Below, in pieces: positions 24,869 to 34,656 of a stretch of 64,000 nucleotides of DNA (the stretch's first letter is position 1; the number at the start of each line of letters is the position of its first letter). Location of the stretch: positions 4,651,001 to 4,715,000 of the forward strand of contig NZ_CP071139.1 in assembly GCF_017639205.1 (NCBI RefSeq), in the 5' to 3' direction. The notes under the pieces were generated by a model. That model made no database searches. It worked only from the letters and a program-made list of their open reading frames with translations, and was not told the DNA's origin. This stretch comes from Streptomyces nojiriensis. GTDB lineage: Bacteria > Actinomycetota > Actinomycetes > Streptomycetales > Streptomycetaceae. The position numbers were made by a program, and so were the translations under genes.

Positions 24869-26335
24869 TCAGGCCTGTGCGGCCCACCACTCCTTCAGCT
24901 CGACAACGGCGGCGTCACGGCCCATCGGGCCGTTCTCCAGCCGCAGCTCCAGCAGGAAGGCGTAGGCCTTGCCGATCACGGGACCGGGGCCCACGTCGAG
25001 CACCTGCATGATCTCGTTGCCGTCCAGGTCGGGCCGGATCGCGTCCAGCTCCTCCTGCTCCTGCAGCTGCGCGATGCGCTCCTCCAGCCCGTCGTAGGTC
25101 CGGGAGAGGGCATTGGCCTTGCGCTTGTTGCGCGTGGTGCAGTCGGACCGGGTCAGCTTGTGCAGACGTTCCAGCAGCGGACCGGCGTCGCGGACGTAGC
25201 GCCGGACCGCGGAGTCGGTCCACTCCCCGTCGCCGTAGCCGTGGAAGCGCAGGTGCAGCTCCACCAGCCGGGACACGTCCTTGATCATGTCGTTGGAGTA
25301 CTTCAGGGCGGTGAGCCGCTTCTTGGTCATCTTCGCGCCCACCACCTCGTGGTGGTGGAAGGAGACCCTGCCGTCGCTTTCGAACCGGCGGGTGCGGGGC
25401 TTGCCGATGTCGTGCAGCAGGGCCGCGAGCCGCAGGACCAGGTCCGGGCCGTCCTCCTCCAGCGCGATCGCCTGCTCCAGCACGATCAGCGAGTGGTCGT
25501 AGACGTCCTTGTGACGGTGGTGCTCATCACTTTCCAGCCGCAGCGCGGGCAGCTCGGGAAGCACCCGGTCGGCCAGCCCCGTGTCCACCAGCAGTCCCAG
25601 ACCCTTGCGCGGGTGGGAGGACAGGATCAGCTTGTTCAGTTCGCCCTGGACCCGCTCCGCGGAAACGATCTCGATCCGCTCGGACATCGCCTTCATGGCC
25701 GCGACGACCTCCGGGGCGACCTCGAAGTCCAGCTGGGCGGCGAACCGCGCCGCCCTCAGCATCCGCAGCGGGTCGTCGGAGAAGGACTCCTCCGGGGTTC
25801 CGGGCGTACGCAGCACACCGGCGGCCAGGTCCTCCAGACCGCCGTGCGGGTCGATGAACTCCTGCTCGGGCAACGCCAGGGCCATGGCGTTGACCGTGAA
25901 GTCACGCCGCACCAGGTCTTCGTCGATCGAGTCGCCGTAGGAGACCTCGGGCTTGCGCGACGTACGGTCGTAGGCCTCCGATCGGTACGTCGTCACCTCG
26001 ATCTGGAAATTCCGCACGGCGTCCCCGACGCGGGCGCTCTTGTGAGCCCCGACGGTGCCGAAAGCGATACCGACGTCCCACACCGAGTCCGCCCACGGCC
26101 GGACGATCTTCAGAACGTCCTCGGGGCGGGCATCGGTGGTGAAGTCGAGATCGTTGCCGAGACGCCCCAGCAGCGCGTCGCGGACGGACCCGCCGACCAG
26201 GGCGAGGCGGAAGCCCGCCTCCTGGAAACGGCGGCCGAGCTCGTCGGCGACAGGAGCGACCCGCAGCAGTTCACTGACCGCGCGGCGCTGCACCTGACTC
26301 AGGGCACTGGGGTTGTCTTCGTTGGCGTTCGGCAC
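24869..26335 (-). CDS. pcnA: CCA-adding tRNA nucleotidyltransferase
   Basis: 488 residues. The class II nucleotidyltransferase head has FRLALVGGSVRDALLG near residue 43 and the metal-binding DLDF. It continues with the CCA-type helical domains, an HD domain (LLHDIGKPRTRRFE near residue 310, HHHEVVG near 330), and a C-terminal helical part. It adds or repairs the CCA end of tRNAs; the two tRNA genes in this window lack encoded CCA and need it. GTG 26335 is chosen as the first start before the conserved region; no ribosome-binding site precedes it, so the message may be leaderless. Confidence 0.93.
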   Translation of the reverse strand: MPNANEDNPSALSQVQRRAVSELLRVAPVADELGRRFQEAGFRLALVGGSVRDALLGRLGNDLDFTTDARPEDVLKIVRPWADSVWDVGIAFGTVGAHKSARVGDAVRNFQIEVTTYRSEAYDRTSRKPEVSYGDSIDEDLVRRDFTVNAMALALPEQEFIDPHGGLEDLAAGVLRTPGTPEESFSDDPLRMLRAARFAAQLDFEVAPEVVAAMKAMSERIEIVSAERVQGELNKLILSSHPRKGLGLLVDTGLADRVLPELPALRLESDEHHRHKDVYDHSLIVLEQAIALEEDGPDLVLRLAALLHDIGKPRTRRFESDGRVSFHHHEVVGAKMTKKRLTALKYSNDMIKDVSRLVELHLRFHGYGDGEWTDSAVRRYVRDAGPLLERLHKLTRSDCTTRNKRKANALSRTYDGLEERIAQLQEQEELDAIRPDLDGNEIMQVLDVGPGPVIGKAYAFLLELRLENGPMGRDAAVVELKEWWAAQA

Positions 26336-26521
26336 AACAGAAAAGGGTACGTGCCCGGCCCGCCGGGGGCCGCCCCGTTTTGCGGCCACCCCGGCACACG
26401 GTCCCCGGGGTCCTGAGCCGATCATGTGGAGCAAGGCGCGGCACTCGCACACAGCGGGCCTCGTTACCATGCGTGGACGCACAAAAGACGACCACTGACA
26501 CTTCGAGGGACGGGCTAGCGC

Positions 26522-28777
26522 GTGGCCGAGGCGGCTGACAACCAGGGGGCGTCCCCCGCTCCTGCCCGGCGCCGGTGGCTGCGGCGGGCGATCGTCCTGC
26601 TCGCCGGGACGCCCGTACTGGCCGCGCTGATCTACTCTCCCGCCCCCCGGGCCGAGGCCGCGCAGGCCTCGGCCGTGGACGTCCAGCTGACCTCCATGGC
26701 CCCCTCGGCGCCGGTCAAGGGCGACACCCTCACCATCCGGGGCACCGTGCTCAACACCGGTGCCGAGACGATCACCGACGCACATGTCGGTCTGCGGGTC
26801 GGGCCCGCGCTCGCGGACCGCTCGTCCATCGACGAGGCGGCGGAGCGCACCGGCTTCCGGGCCGGCGCCGACCCGGGCGAGATCGACCCGGCCTTCGCGG
26901 TGAAGATCGCTTCCCTGCCGTCGAAGATCAGCCAGGAGTTCACGCTCACCGTCCCGGTGAACAAGCTGGAGCTGGACAAGGACGGCGTCTACCAGCTCGG
27001 CGTCTCCCTGTCCGGGGTGACCGACAGCCGGCCCTCCGAGCAGGTGATGGGCATCAAGCGGACCTTCCTGCCCTGGCAGCCGGAGGCCGCCGCCAAGCGC
27101 TCCCAGCTCACCTACGCCTGGCCGCTCGTCTCCACCACGCGCCTGACGGCGGAGACCGGGTCCGACGAGCTCCAGACCCCCGTCTTCCTCGACGACTCCC
27201 TCACCGACGAGCTCAAGCCGGGCGGGCGCCTGGAGCAGATGGTCACCCTCGGCAAGGACCTGCCGATCACCTGGGTCATCGACCCCGACCTGCTCTACAC
27301 GGTCGACGCGATGACCAAGGGCTACCGGGTCCGCAACCCGGGCGGCAAGCCCGTCCAGGGCAAGAGCAAGGCCGTCGCCGAGCAGTGGCTGAACTCACTG
27401 GAGGCGGCCGTCCAGGGCAAGAAGGTCGTCGCCCTGCCGTTCGCCGACCCCGACCTCGCCTCCCTCGCCCACCACGGCAAGGACGTCTCGGGCACCCTGG
27501 GCCAGCTGCGTCCCGCCACCGACAAGGCGAAGCAGGCCGTCGAGACGGTCCTGCACGTCCCCGCGTCCACGGACTTCTCCTGGCCCGTGGACGGCGCCAT
27601 CGATCCCTCGATCGTCAATGTCGCCACCTCGGCCGGCGCCCACAACGTCCTCACCCGCAGCGACAGCCTCGTGGAGAGCGGCGCCCTCGGCTACACGCCC
27701 TCGGCCGCCCGGCCCATCGGCGCCGGCACCACCGCCGTCGTGGCCGACGCCGACCTGTCCACCGCCTTCGAGGGCGACATGCTGAACGCCGGGACCTCCA
27801 CGCTCGCCGTACAGCGCTTCCTCGCCCACACCCTCGCCCTGAACCTGCAGAAGACCGACGAGCCCCGCAGCTTCGTCGTCGCCCCGCAGCGGATGCCCAG
27901 CGTCAGCCAGGTCCAGTCGATGGCCGAAGCCGTACGCGGCCTCCAGGCGGGCCGCTGGACCCAGCCCGCGGACCTCGAGGCCGCGGCCGCCGCCAAGCCC
28001 GACCCGGGAGCCACCACCCAGGTGCCGGGCGCCGGCCAGTACCCCGAGGCGCTGCGCAAGCAGGAGCTGCCGGTGTCGGCCTTCGAGAAGATCCGCACCA
28101 CGCAGAACGCCCTCGACCGCTTCAAGGTGATCCTCGCCGCGCCCGACCGCGTGGAGATCCCCTTCGGCAACACCACCAACCGCGAGATGTCCACCTCCTG
28201 GCGCGGCCGTCCCGAGGAGTCCCGCCTCTACCGGGACCAGGTGCAGGACTACCTGATCGGTCTCACCGAGAAGGTCAAGGTCGTCCCCAAGTCCGACGCC
28301 ACCCTGTCCGGACACAGCGCCACCATCCCGGTCAGCGTCCAGAACAGCCTGGTCCAGGACGTCCACGACCTCGTCCTGCGGGTGAAGTCCACCAACAAGA
28401 CCCGCTTGATGTTCAGCCAGGACGAGCAGCAGGTCACCGTCCAGGGCGACCACACCCAGACGGTCAAGTTCACCGCCAACGCCACGGCGAGCGGCCCCGT
28501 CGAGGTCACGGCGCAGCTGTTCACCAAGGACGGCGTCCCCTACGGCAAGGAACGCAGGTTCACCGTCGAGGCCACCGAGATCACGCCCACCGTGATGCTC
28601 GTCATCGCCGGCGGTGTGCTCCTCCTGGTGCTGTCAGGCATCAAGATGTACGCCAGCCGCAAGCGCGTCGCAGCACGCGCGGCCGCCGAGGAGAGCACGC
28701 AGCCGAGTGACGAGTCCCCTGACACCGGAGTGCAAAGCACCGAGGGGTCCGGAACGAGTGAGACAGTGGACCGTTGA
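26522..28777 (+). CDS. Membrane-anchored extracellular protein, DUF6049
   Basis: 751 residues from GTG 26522. An N-terminal signal sequence (ARRRWLRRAIVLLAGTPVLAAL, hydrophobic at residues about 22-37) and one C-terminal membrane helix (VMLVIAGGVLLLVLSGI, about 690-706) bracket a large extracellular region of beta-rich type, with a short acidic Ser-rich tail inside the cell. Its position upstream of murJ is that of the Streptomyces DUF6049 family. Function unknown. It ends 46 bp before the MurJ gene and probably shares its operon, so a cell-wall role is likely but inferred. Confidence 0.8.
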   Translation: MAEAADNQGASPAPARRRWLRRAIVLLAGTPVLAALIYSPAPRAEAAQASAVDVQLTSMAPSAPVKGDTLTIRGTVLNTGAETITDAHVGLRVGPALADRSSIDEAAERTGFRAGADPGEIDPAFAVKIASLPSKISQEFTLTVPVNKLELDKDGVYQLGVSLSGVTDSRPSEQVMGIKRTFLPWQPEAAAKRSQLTYAWPLVSTTRLTAETGSDELQTPVFLDDSLTDELKPGGRLEQMVTLGKDLPITWVIDPDLLYTVDAMTKGYRVRNPGGKPVQGKSKAVAEQWLNSLEAAVQGKKVVALPFADPDLASLAHHGKDVSGTLGQLRPATDKAKQAVETVLHVPASTDFSWPVDGAIDPSIVNVATSAGAHNVLTRSDSLVESGALGYTPSAARPIGAGTTAVVADADLSTAFEGDMLNAGTSTLAVQRFLAHTLALNLQKTDEPRSFVVAPQRMPSVSQVQSMAEAVRGLQAGRWTQPADLEAAAAAKPDPGATTQVPGAGQYPEALRKQELPVSAFEKIRTTQNALDRFKVILAAPDRVEIPFGNTTNREMSTSWRGRPEESRLYRDQVQDYLIGLTEKVKVVPKSDATLSGHSATIPVSVQNSLVQDVHDLVLRVKSTNKTRLMFSQDEQQVTVQGDHTQTVKFTANATASGPVEVTAQLFTKDGVPYGKERRFTVEATEITPTVMLVIAGGVLLLVLSGIKMYASRKRVAARAAAEESTQPSDESPDTGVQSTEGSGTSETVDR

Positions 28778-28823
28778 TTGACGCCGTGGCCGGTCGGCCT
28801 GGGGACGATGAGGTGGGGTTTCG

Positions 28824-30998
28824 ATGAACGCGCCGTACGACGGTGACCGCGCGCAGGGCACTGGTGGGCCTGCGCCCTCCCAGGGCGCTGCCCCGGGCAC
28901 CCCGGTGCCCGGGCAGGTTCCCGCACCTGCGCCCGCACCGGAACGTGACCCGTATGTCCAGGACGCCTACGACCACGACCCGTACCGGTCCCAGGACCTG
29001 TCGGCCCAGGACCCGGTCGCCGAGGTGCTCTACGACCGCGCCTCGCACCCGCCGCCGCCCCCCGGCACCTACCAGGAGCCCGGCCCGCTCTACGCCGCGC
29101 CGACCGCACCCTCGTACTCCCCCGACCCGCGCGTCTGGGCCCAGACCCCGCCGCCCGAGCCGGACGGCCCCTCGCGCCACCTGCCGTACGGCGACCACGC
29201 CACCACCACCCAGTTCGTCGGCGTCGACTCCCTGGTCACCAACGCCTCGGACGAGCAGCCCGAACCCGACGCCTTCGCGCACCTGTACCGGGACCAGGAG
29301 GCGGCGCCCCGTACCCCCGCCGAGGACGCGCCCGTCGCCGCCCCGGCGCCGAGCAAGCCGGCCGGACGGGCAGCGAACCTGCTCAAGTCCAGCGCGCTCA
29401 TGGCCGCGGGCACGATCGTCTCCCGCATCACCGGCTTCCTGAAGACCCTGGCGATCGCCGGTGCCATCGGCGTCGGCACCTTCAACGACACGTACCAGAT
29501 CGCCAACACCCTGCCCACGATGATCTACGTGCTGGTCGGCGGCGGCGCCCTGAACGCCGTCTTCATCCCGCAGCTGGTCCGGGCCATGAAGAACGACGAC
29601 GACGGCGGGCAGGCGTACGCCAACCGGCTGCTCACCCTCGTCGTGGTGCTGCTGGCCGCCGTCACCACCATCTGCGTCCTGGCCGCACCGGTGTTCATCA
29701 CGATGATGTCGCCGAAGATCGCCTCCGACCCCCAGCAGATGGACGTCGCGGTCGCCTTCGCCCGCTACTGCCTGCCGACCATGTTCTTCATGGGCGTCCA
29801 CGTGGTCCTGGGTCAGATCCTCAACGCCCGCGGCCGCTTCGGCGCGATGATGTGGACCCCGGTCCTCAACAACATCGTGGTCATCGCCACCTTCGGCGCC
29901 TTCATCTGGGCCTTCGGCGGCTTCACCACCTCCGGCGTCAACGCCGCCACCGTCACCCCGGAGGGCGTGCGTCTGCTGGGCCTGGGCACCCTGCTCGGCC
30001 TCACCGTCCAAGCCCTCGCGATGCTGCCGTACCTGCGTGACGCCGGCTTCAAGCCCCGCCTGCGCTTCGACTGGCGGGGCCATGGCCTCGGCAAGGCCGC
30101 CCGCCTGGCCAAGTGGACGTTCTTCTTCGTCCTCGCCAACCAGGTCGGCCTCGTGGTCGTGACCCAGCTCGCCACCTGGGCCGGATCCGTCGCCGAGAAG
30201 CAGGGCCACCCCGGTACCGGTATCACCGCGTACAACTACGCACTGCTGTTGTGGCAGATGCCGCAGGCGATCATCACTGTCTCCGTCATGACGGCCGTCC
30301 TGCCCCGCATCTCCCGCTCCGCGCACGACGGCGACGCCGCCGCGGTCCGCGACGACATCTCCTACGGGCTGCGCACCTCGGCCGTCGCGATCGTGCCCTG
30401 CGCCTTCGCGTTCCTCGCCCTCGGTGTCCCGATGGCCACCCTGCTGTACGCCGGCTCGGGTTCGGGCGCGCAGAACATCGGCTACATCCTGATGGCCTTC
30501 GGCCTCGGCCTGATCCCGTACTCCATCCAGTACGTGGTCCTGCGCGGCTTCTACGCCTACGAGGACACCCGCACGCCGTTCTACAACACCGTCATCGTCG
30601 CCGCGGTCAACGCGGCGGTCTCCGCGCTGTCGTTCTTCGTGCTCCCCGCCCGGTGGGCGGTGGTCGGCATGGCCGCCGCCTACGGGCTCGGCTACGCCGT
30701 CGGCGTCGGCGTCGCCTGGCGCCGCCTGCGCACCCGGCTCGGTGGCGACCTCGACGGGGCGCACGTCATGCGCACCTACGCCCGGCTCACCGGCGCCTGC
30801 ATCCCGGCCGCCGCCGTGGCCGGCGCGGCCGCTTTCGGGGTCACCCAGTGGGTGGGCAGCGGAGTCACCGGCTCCGCCACCGCCCTCCTCGCCGGCGGGA
30901 TCGCCCTGGCAGCGGTGTTCCTGATCGCCGCCAAGCGGATGCGGATCGAAGAGCTCAACGCGATGGTCGGAATGGTCCGCGGACGTTTGGGGCGCTGA
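28824..30998 (+). CDS. murJ: Lipid II flippase MurJ (MviN)
   Basis: 724 residues. A disordered, proline- and acid-rich cytoplasmic extension of about 180 residues precedes a 14-helix MOP-superfamily transporter starting near LLKSSALMAAGTIVSRITG. The MurJ pattern continues with FNDTYQIANTLP and FIPQLVRAMKN. It flips lipid II across the membrane for cell-wall synthesis. ATG 28824 follows GAGGTGGGG. The next gene encodes the pseudokinase domain that in mycobacteria is fused to MurJ. Confidence 0.95.
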   Translation: MNAPYDGDRAQGTGGPAPSQGAAPGTPVPGQVPAPAPAPERDPYVQDAYDHDPYRSQDLSAQDPVAEVLYDRASHPPPPPGTYQEPGPLYAAPTAPSYSPDPRVWAQTPPPEPDGPSRHLPYGDHATTTQFVGVDSLVTNASDEQPEPDAFAHLYRDQEAAPRTPAEDAPVAAPAPSKPAGRAANLLKSSALMAAGTIVSRITGFLKTLAIAGAIGVGTFNDTYQIANTLPTMIYVLVGGGALNAVFIPQLVRAMKNDDDGGQAYANRLLTLVVVLLAAVTTICVLAAPVFITMMSPKIASDPQQMDVAVAFARYCLPTMFFMGVHVVLGQILNARGRFGAMMWTPVLNNIVVIATFGAFIWAFGGFTTSGVNAATVTPEGVRLLGLGTLLGLTVQALAMLPYLRDAGFKPRLRFDWRGHGLGKAARLAKWTFFFVLANQVGLVVVTQLATWAGSVAEKQGHPGTGITAYNYALLLWQMPQAIITVSVMTAVLPRISRSAHDGDAAAVRDDISYGLRTSAVAIVPCAFAFLALGVPMATLLYAGSGSGAQNIGYILMAFGLGLIPYSIQYVVLRGFYAYEDTRTPFYNTVIVAAVNAAVSALSFFVLPARWAVVGMAAAYGLGYAVGVGVAWRRLRTRLGGDLDGAHVMRTYARLTGACIPAAAVAGAAAFGVTQWVGSGVTGSATALLAGGIALAAVFLIAAKRMRIEELNAMVGMVRGRLGR

Positions 30999-31115
30999 TG
31001 CGCACAACCGTCGCCCCCTTTCGTGTGTCGTGCTTAGCGTCGGACTGTGGGCACAATTGGCATGGCTTCGCAGACTGGCTTACAGCGCGCAACGGATGGG
31101 GAGGCAGGAACGACG

Positions 31116-32849
31116 GTGGCGGAACGTAGCACGGCTGCCGTCGACGTGGCCGACAACAGCGGCGATGAGCCGCTGACCGCTCAGGCGGCACAGGCCACGT
31201 CCGACGGGGTGGACACCCAGAACGGACGAGCCGCGGACGGACCCATGCCCGACAAGGACGGCGAACGCACCAACGCGGCCCCTGCGGCCGCACCCGAACT
31301 GCACAGCGGACACAAGCTCGCCAGGCGCTATCGGCTGGAAGAGTGCGTCACCCGTGTGGACGGATTCAGCAGTTGGCGCGCGATGGACGAGAAACTGCGC
31401 CGTGCCGTGGGCGTGCATCTGATGCCCGCCGACCACGCGCGCGCCCGCTCGGTCCTGGCCGCCGCCCGGTCCTCCGCCCTGCTCGGCGACCCACGGTTCG
31501 TCCAGGTCCTGGACGCCGTGGAGGAGAACGACGTCGTCTACGTCGTCCACGAGTGGCTGCCCGATGCCACCGAACTCACCGCGCTCCTCGCCGCGGGCCC
31601 GCTGGAGGCCCACGAGGCCTACCAGCTCGTCAGCCAGGTCTCCCAGGCCATGGCCGCCGCGCACCGTGAGGGGCTCGCCCATCTGCGGCTGACGCCCAGC
31701 GCGATACTGCGCACCTCCACGGGCCAGTACCGCATCCGCGGCCTCGCCGTGAACGCCGCCCTGCGCGGCATCACCAGCGAGACCCCGCAGCGGGCCGACA
31801 CCGAGGCCATCGGCGCGCTCCTGTACGCCGCCCTGACCCAGCGCTGGCCGTACGAGAGCGACGCGTACGGCCTCACCGGCCTGCCCAAGGGCGTGGGCCT
31901 GATCGCCCCCGACCAGGTACGCGCCGGCGTCCACCGCGGCCTGGGCGAACTCGCCATGCGCGCGCTCGCCAACGACGGGGCCACCGCCTCCCGCCAGGAA
32001 CCCGCCTGCACCACTCCTGACGAGCTGGCCAAGGCCGTGGCCGCGATGCCCCGCATCCGGCCGCCGGAGCCCGCCTTCACGGCCCCGCCGGAGTACCAGC
32101 ACACCACCTACCAGCAGGGCACCTACGGCCGTCCCACGCCGCCCGGCGTGAACACCGTCCAGAGCCGGCCCGTCGTCCCGCCGCCGCCCCCGCTGCAGAG
32201 CCGTACCGGCCGGGTGCTGAAGTGGGGCGTCGCCGCCCTGCTCATCGCCGCGCTCGGCCTGGGCAGCTGGCAGCTGGCCGACCGCCTCTTGGGCCGCACC
32301 AACCAGCCGGGCAGCAGCGGCACCAGCAACAACACCAAGCCCGGTACCGACGACAACCCGAAGCCGCCCGAGCGGACCCCGCTGGCCATCAAGGGGGCTG
32401 CGGAGTACTACCCGGACGAGAAGCCCCAGGATCTCGACGGGGTCTCCAAGAGCTACGACACCGACCCGAGCTCGTTCTGGCGGACCTACCGGTACGACGA
32501 CGGCCCTGACATGGGGGCCTACAAAGAGGGGCTCGGCCTCGTCTTCGACCTCGGCGAGGAGCAGGAGGTGAGTGCGGCCTCGATAGCGTTCCGGTACCCC
32601 GGAGACCACACCACCGCGACGATCTACGCCGCGCCGAGCCTGTCGTCGTCGACCCCGATCAAGAGCATGAAGCAGATCGCCACGGGGACCACGAAGGACC
32701 AGCAGCTGGAGCTCGCCACCGAGACTCCGGTCAAGACGCGCTACGTGGTGCTGTGGCTCACGGCCATGCCGAAGGCCGGTCCTTCGGAGTTCAGCGGGGC
32801 CGGCTACAAGCAGGGCATCTCGAACGTCGTCTTCTCCCGGATCTCCTAG
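31116..32849 (+). CDS. Membrane pseudokinase with discoidin-like extracellular domain
   Basis: 577 residues. Residues about 70-270 have a protein-kinase fold but lack catalytic residues: the lysine region reads VGVHLM and the HRD loop reads AHLRLTPSAIL, with no DFG. A proline-rich linker, one membrane helix (about 368-390) and an extracellular beta-rich domain like F5/8C or NPCBM modules follow. In mycobacteria such a pseudokinase is the C-terminus of MurJ and binds the FHA protein FhaA; here the two are separate neighbouring genes. The start at 31116 is chosen for GGAGGCAGGA just upstream; GTG 31047 and ATG 31062 are longer alternatives. Confidence 0.8.
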   Translation: MAERSTAAVDVADNSGDEPLTAQAAQATSDGVDTQNGRAADGPMPDKDGERTNAAPAAAPELHSGHKLARRYRLEECVTRVDGFSSWRAMDEKLRRAVGVHLMPADHARARSVLAAARSSALLGDPRFVQVLDAVEENDVVYVVHEWLPDATELTALLAAGPLEAHEAYQLVSQVSQAMAAAHREGLAHLRLTPSAILRTSTGQYRIRGLAVNAALRGITSETPQRADTEAIGALLYAALTQRWPYESDAYGLTGLPKGVGLIAPDQVRAGVHRGLGELAMRALANDGATASRQEPACTTPDELAKAVAAMPRIRPPEPAFTAPPEYQHTTYQQGTYGRPTPPGVNTVQSRPVVPPPPPLQSRTGRVLKWGVAALLIAALGLGSWQLADRLLGRTNQPGSSGTSNNTKPGTDDNPKPPERTPLAIKGAAEYYPDEKPQDLDGVSKSYDTDPSSFWRTYRYDDGPDMGAYKEGLGLVFDLGEEQEVSAASIAFRYPGDHTTATIYAAPSLSSSTPIKSMKQIATGTTKDQQLELATETPVKTRYVVLWLTAMPKAGPSEFSGAGYKQGISNVVFSRIS

Positions 32850-32886
32850 CCCTTCCCCCGCTGTACGCGGTCCGGTCCGGGCAAGA

Positions 32887-32915
32887 GGTCTGCGGGAAGG
32901 AATTTCCCGCAGACC
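32887..32915 (+). terminator. Terminator after pseudokinase gene
   Basis: Perfect 12-bp arms (32887-32898 and 32904-32915) with a 5-nt loop, 38 bp after the stop. Confidence 0.75.
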
Positions 32916-32993
32916 CCCGGGGCCCGGCCGCGCGGGCCGGCTCCGGGACGCACCCGGTTCGACACGTGCTCGGCTTCCCACAGGAGGGGAATC

Positions 32994-33689
32994 ATGAGGC
33001 CTGCGCCTGACGGCCCCGCCTCGGACCAGGAGCTCCTGGCCCGGCACGTCGCCGGGGATCCCGAGGCCTTCGGGGAGATCGTGCGGCGGCACCGGGACCG
33101 GTTGTGGGCCGTGGCGTTGCGGACCCTCGGGGACCGCGAGGAGGCCGCCGACGCGGTGCAGGACGCCCTGGTTTCCGCCTACCGGGCCGCGCACACCTTC
33201 CGCGGGGAGTCCGCCGTCACCACCTGGCTGCACCGCATCACCGTCAACGCCTGCCTCGACCGCGCCCGCAAGGCCGCCTCGCGCCGGACCGCGCCCCTCG
33301 ACGACACGGACCGCCTGGAGCGCCTCCTGGAGCCCCATGAGTCCGCGGAGGCCCCTGCGGAGCGCCAGGACCTCCATCGCCAGCTCCTGGCCGCTCTGAG
33401 CACCCTCCCGGCCGATCAGCGGGCCGCGCTGATCCTCGTCGACATGCAGGGATACCCCGTCGCCGAGGCCGCCCGGATCCTCGACGTCCCCACGGGCACC
33501 GTAAAGAGCAGGTGCGCACGCGGCCGGGCGAAACTCGTGCCGCTCCTCACTCATCTGCGCACGAATGCCGGGGATAACACGGCCACCGAGCGGGGAAGGA
33601 ACCGGACGCCGGGCCCACCCGTCCCACCAGCGGCAGAACCCAGGCATCCAGACCCAGACGCTGTGAAGGGCGGAGGTGGACGACCATGA
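32994..33689 (+). CDS. sigM: ECF sigma factor SigM-type
   Basis: 231 residues. Region 2 (RHVAGDPEAFGEIVRRH, DAVQDALVSAYRAAHTF, TTWLHRITVNACLDRARK) and region 4 (LSTLPADQRAALILVDMQGYPVAEAA-type, DVPTGTVKSRCARGRAKL) are complete. It directs RNA polymerase to a stress regulon. ATG 32994 follows CAGGAGGGGA. Its stop overlaps the ATG of the anti-sigma gene (ATGA at 33686-33689), the standard translationally coupled pair. The name sigM is taken from the conserved position next to trxB; it is also used for other sigma factors in Streptomyces. Confidence 0.92.
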   Translation: MRPAPDGPASDQELLARHVAGDPEAFGEIVRRHRDRLWAVALRTLGDREEAADAVQDALVSAYRAAHTFRGESAVTTWLHRITVNACLDRARKAASRRTAPLDDTDRLERLLEPHESAEAPAERQDLHRQLLAALSTLPADQRAALILVDMQGYPVAEAARILDVPTGTVKSRCARGRAKLVPLLTHLRTNAGDNTATERGRNRTPGPPVPPAAEPRHPDPDAVKGGGGRP

Positions 33690-34624
33690 CCCCGCCCACT
33701 GGCATGTCCGGCACGACCGGCACGATCCGGCACCCGGACGTCTCGGAGATCTCCGACCTGACCGAAGGTCTTCTCTCCCCGTCCCGGACCGCCGAGATCC
33801 GCCGCCATCTCGGCGACTGCGCCCTGTGCGCCGATGTGCGCGCATCCCTGGAGGAGATCCGCTCCCTCCTCGGCACCCTGCCGGGCCCGGCCCGGATGCC
33901 CGCCGACATCGCCGGCCGCATCGACGCGGCCCTCGCCGCGGAGGCCCTTCTCGACTCCACCCAGCCGCGGGCCCAGGCCGAACCCGCCGACCGGCCCCAC
34001 ACGGCGGACCGCGATGTTTCACGTGGAACGCCCCCAGCTACCGCTGGGAGGTACCCCCGGCCCGCCGGTCACCCGACCGGCCCAACCGGTCCCGGGCGGC
34101 GCCGCGCACGCCGCCGGATCGCCGTCCTCGCCGGTCTGGCCGGAGCCGCCGCCTGCGCGCTGGGCATCTTCCTGTTCGGCGACTTCGCGGGTACGCCCGC
34201 CCACCAAACCGCCGCCAGCGGCGAGGCATCCGACTCCGCGGCACGGCCGTCCGCCGCCGCGGGTGAAGGCGGCTACACCGCGCAGGGACTCCAGGACAGC
34301 GTCAGGCAGCTCATCGCGGGCGGGCAGGGTGCCAAGAACGTTCCCGAGGAGCAGAACAACACCCTCGGACTGGAGAACACCGCCCCCGGGGACAAGCGGG
34401 CAGCGCCTTCCGTCCCCGCATGTGTCCAGCAGGCCACCGGCCGGTCCGACAACCCGCTCGCGGCCGAACGCGGCAGCTACCAGGGCACCCCCGTCTACCT
34501 CCTCGTACTGCCGCACCCGGCCGACTCCGCCCGTGTCGACGCCTACCTCGTCGACACGGCGTGCGAGCGGACCGGTTCGGCAGACCCCGGGAAGGTCCTC
34601 CTGACGAGCACCTATCCGCGGTAG
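33686..34624 (+). CDS. Zinc-finger (ZAS) anti-sigma factor
   Basis: 312 residues. The N-terminal anti-sigma domain carries the zinc motif H-x3-C-x2-C (HLGDCALC near residues 35-42), the ZAS type. One membrane helix (about residues 146-165, VLAGLAGAAACALGIFLF) separates it from an extracellular region of about 145 residues. It holds SigM inactive at the membrane until a signal arrives; some ZAS proteins sense disulfide stress, but only one CxxC pair is visible here, so this is unproven. An eroded parS lies inside it. It precedes trxB. Confidence 0.85.
   Translation: MTPPTGMSGTTGTIRHPDVSEISDLTEGLLSPSRTAEIRRHLGDCALCADVRASLEEIRSLLGTLPGPARMPADIAGRIDAALAAEALLDSTQPRAQAEPADRPHTADRDVSRGTPPATAGRYPRPAGHPTGPTGPGRRRARRRIAVLAGLAGAAACALGIFLFGDFAGTPAHQTAASGEASDSAARPSAAAGEGGYTAQGLQDSVRQLIAGGQGAKNVPEEQNNTLGLENTAPGDKRAAPSVPACVQQATGRSDNPLAAERGSYQGTPVYLLVLPHPADSARVDAYLVDTACERTGSADPGKVLLTSTYPR
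34015..34030. repeat. Eroded parS site inside the anti-sigma gene
   Basis: TGTTTCACGTGGAACG matches parS at the left half but has G for A at the ninth-from-right region and G at the end. It encodes VSRGT in frame, compared with VSRET from the intact sites in parA and parB. Confidence 0.6.
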
Positions 34625-34656
34625 CCGAGGCGTTCGGGGCCGTGGTGGAGCGGGTG

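Noticed and set aside
31047..31116. Longer starts (GTG 31047, ATG 31062) for the pseudokinase gene
   Set aside because: GGAGGCAGGA sits just before GTG 31116, and the longer part lacks such a signal.
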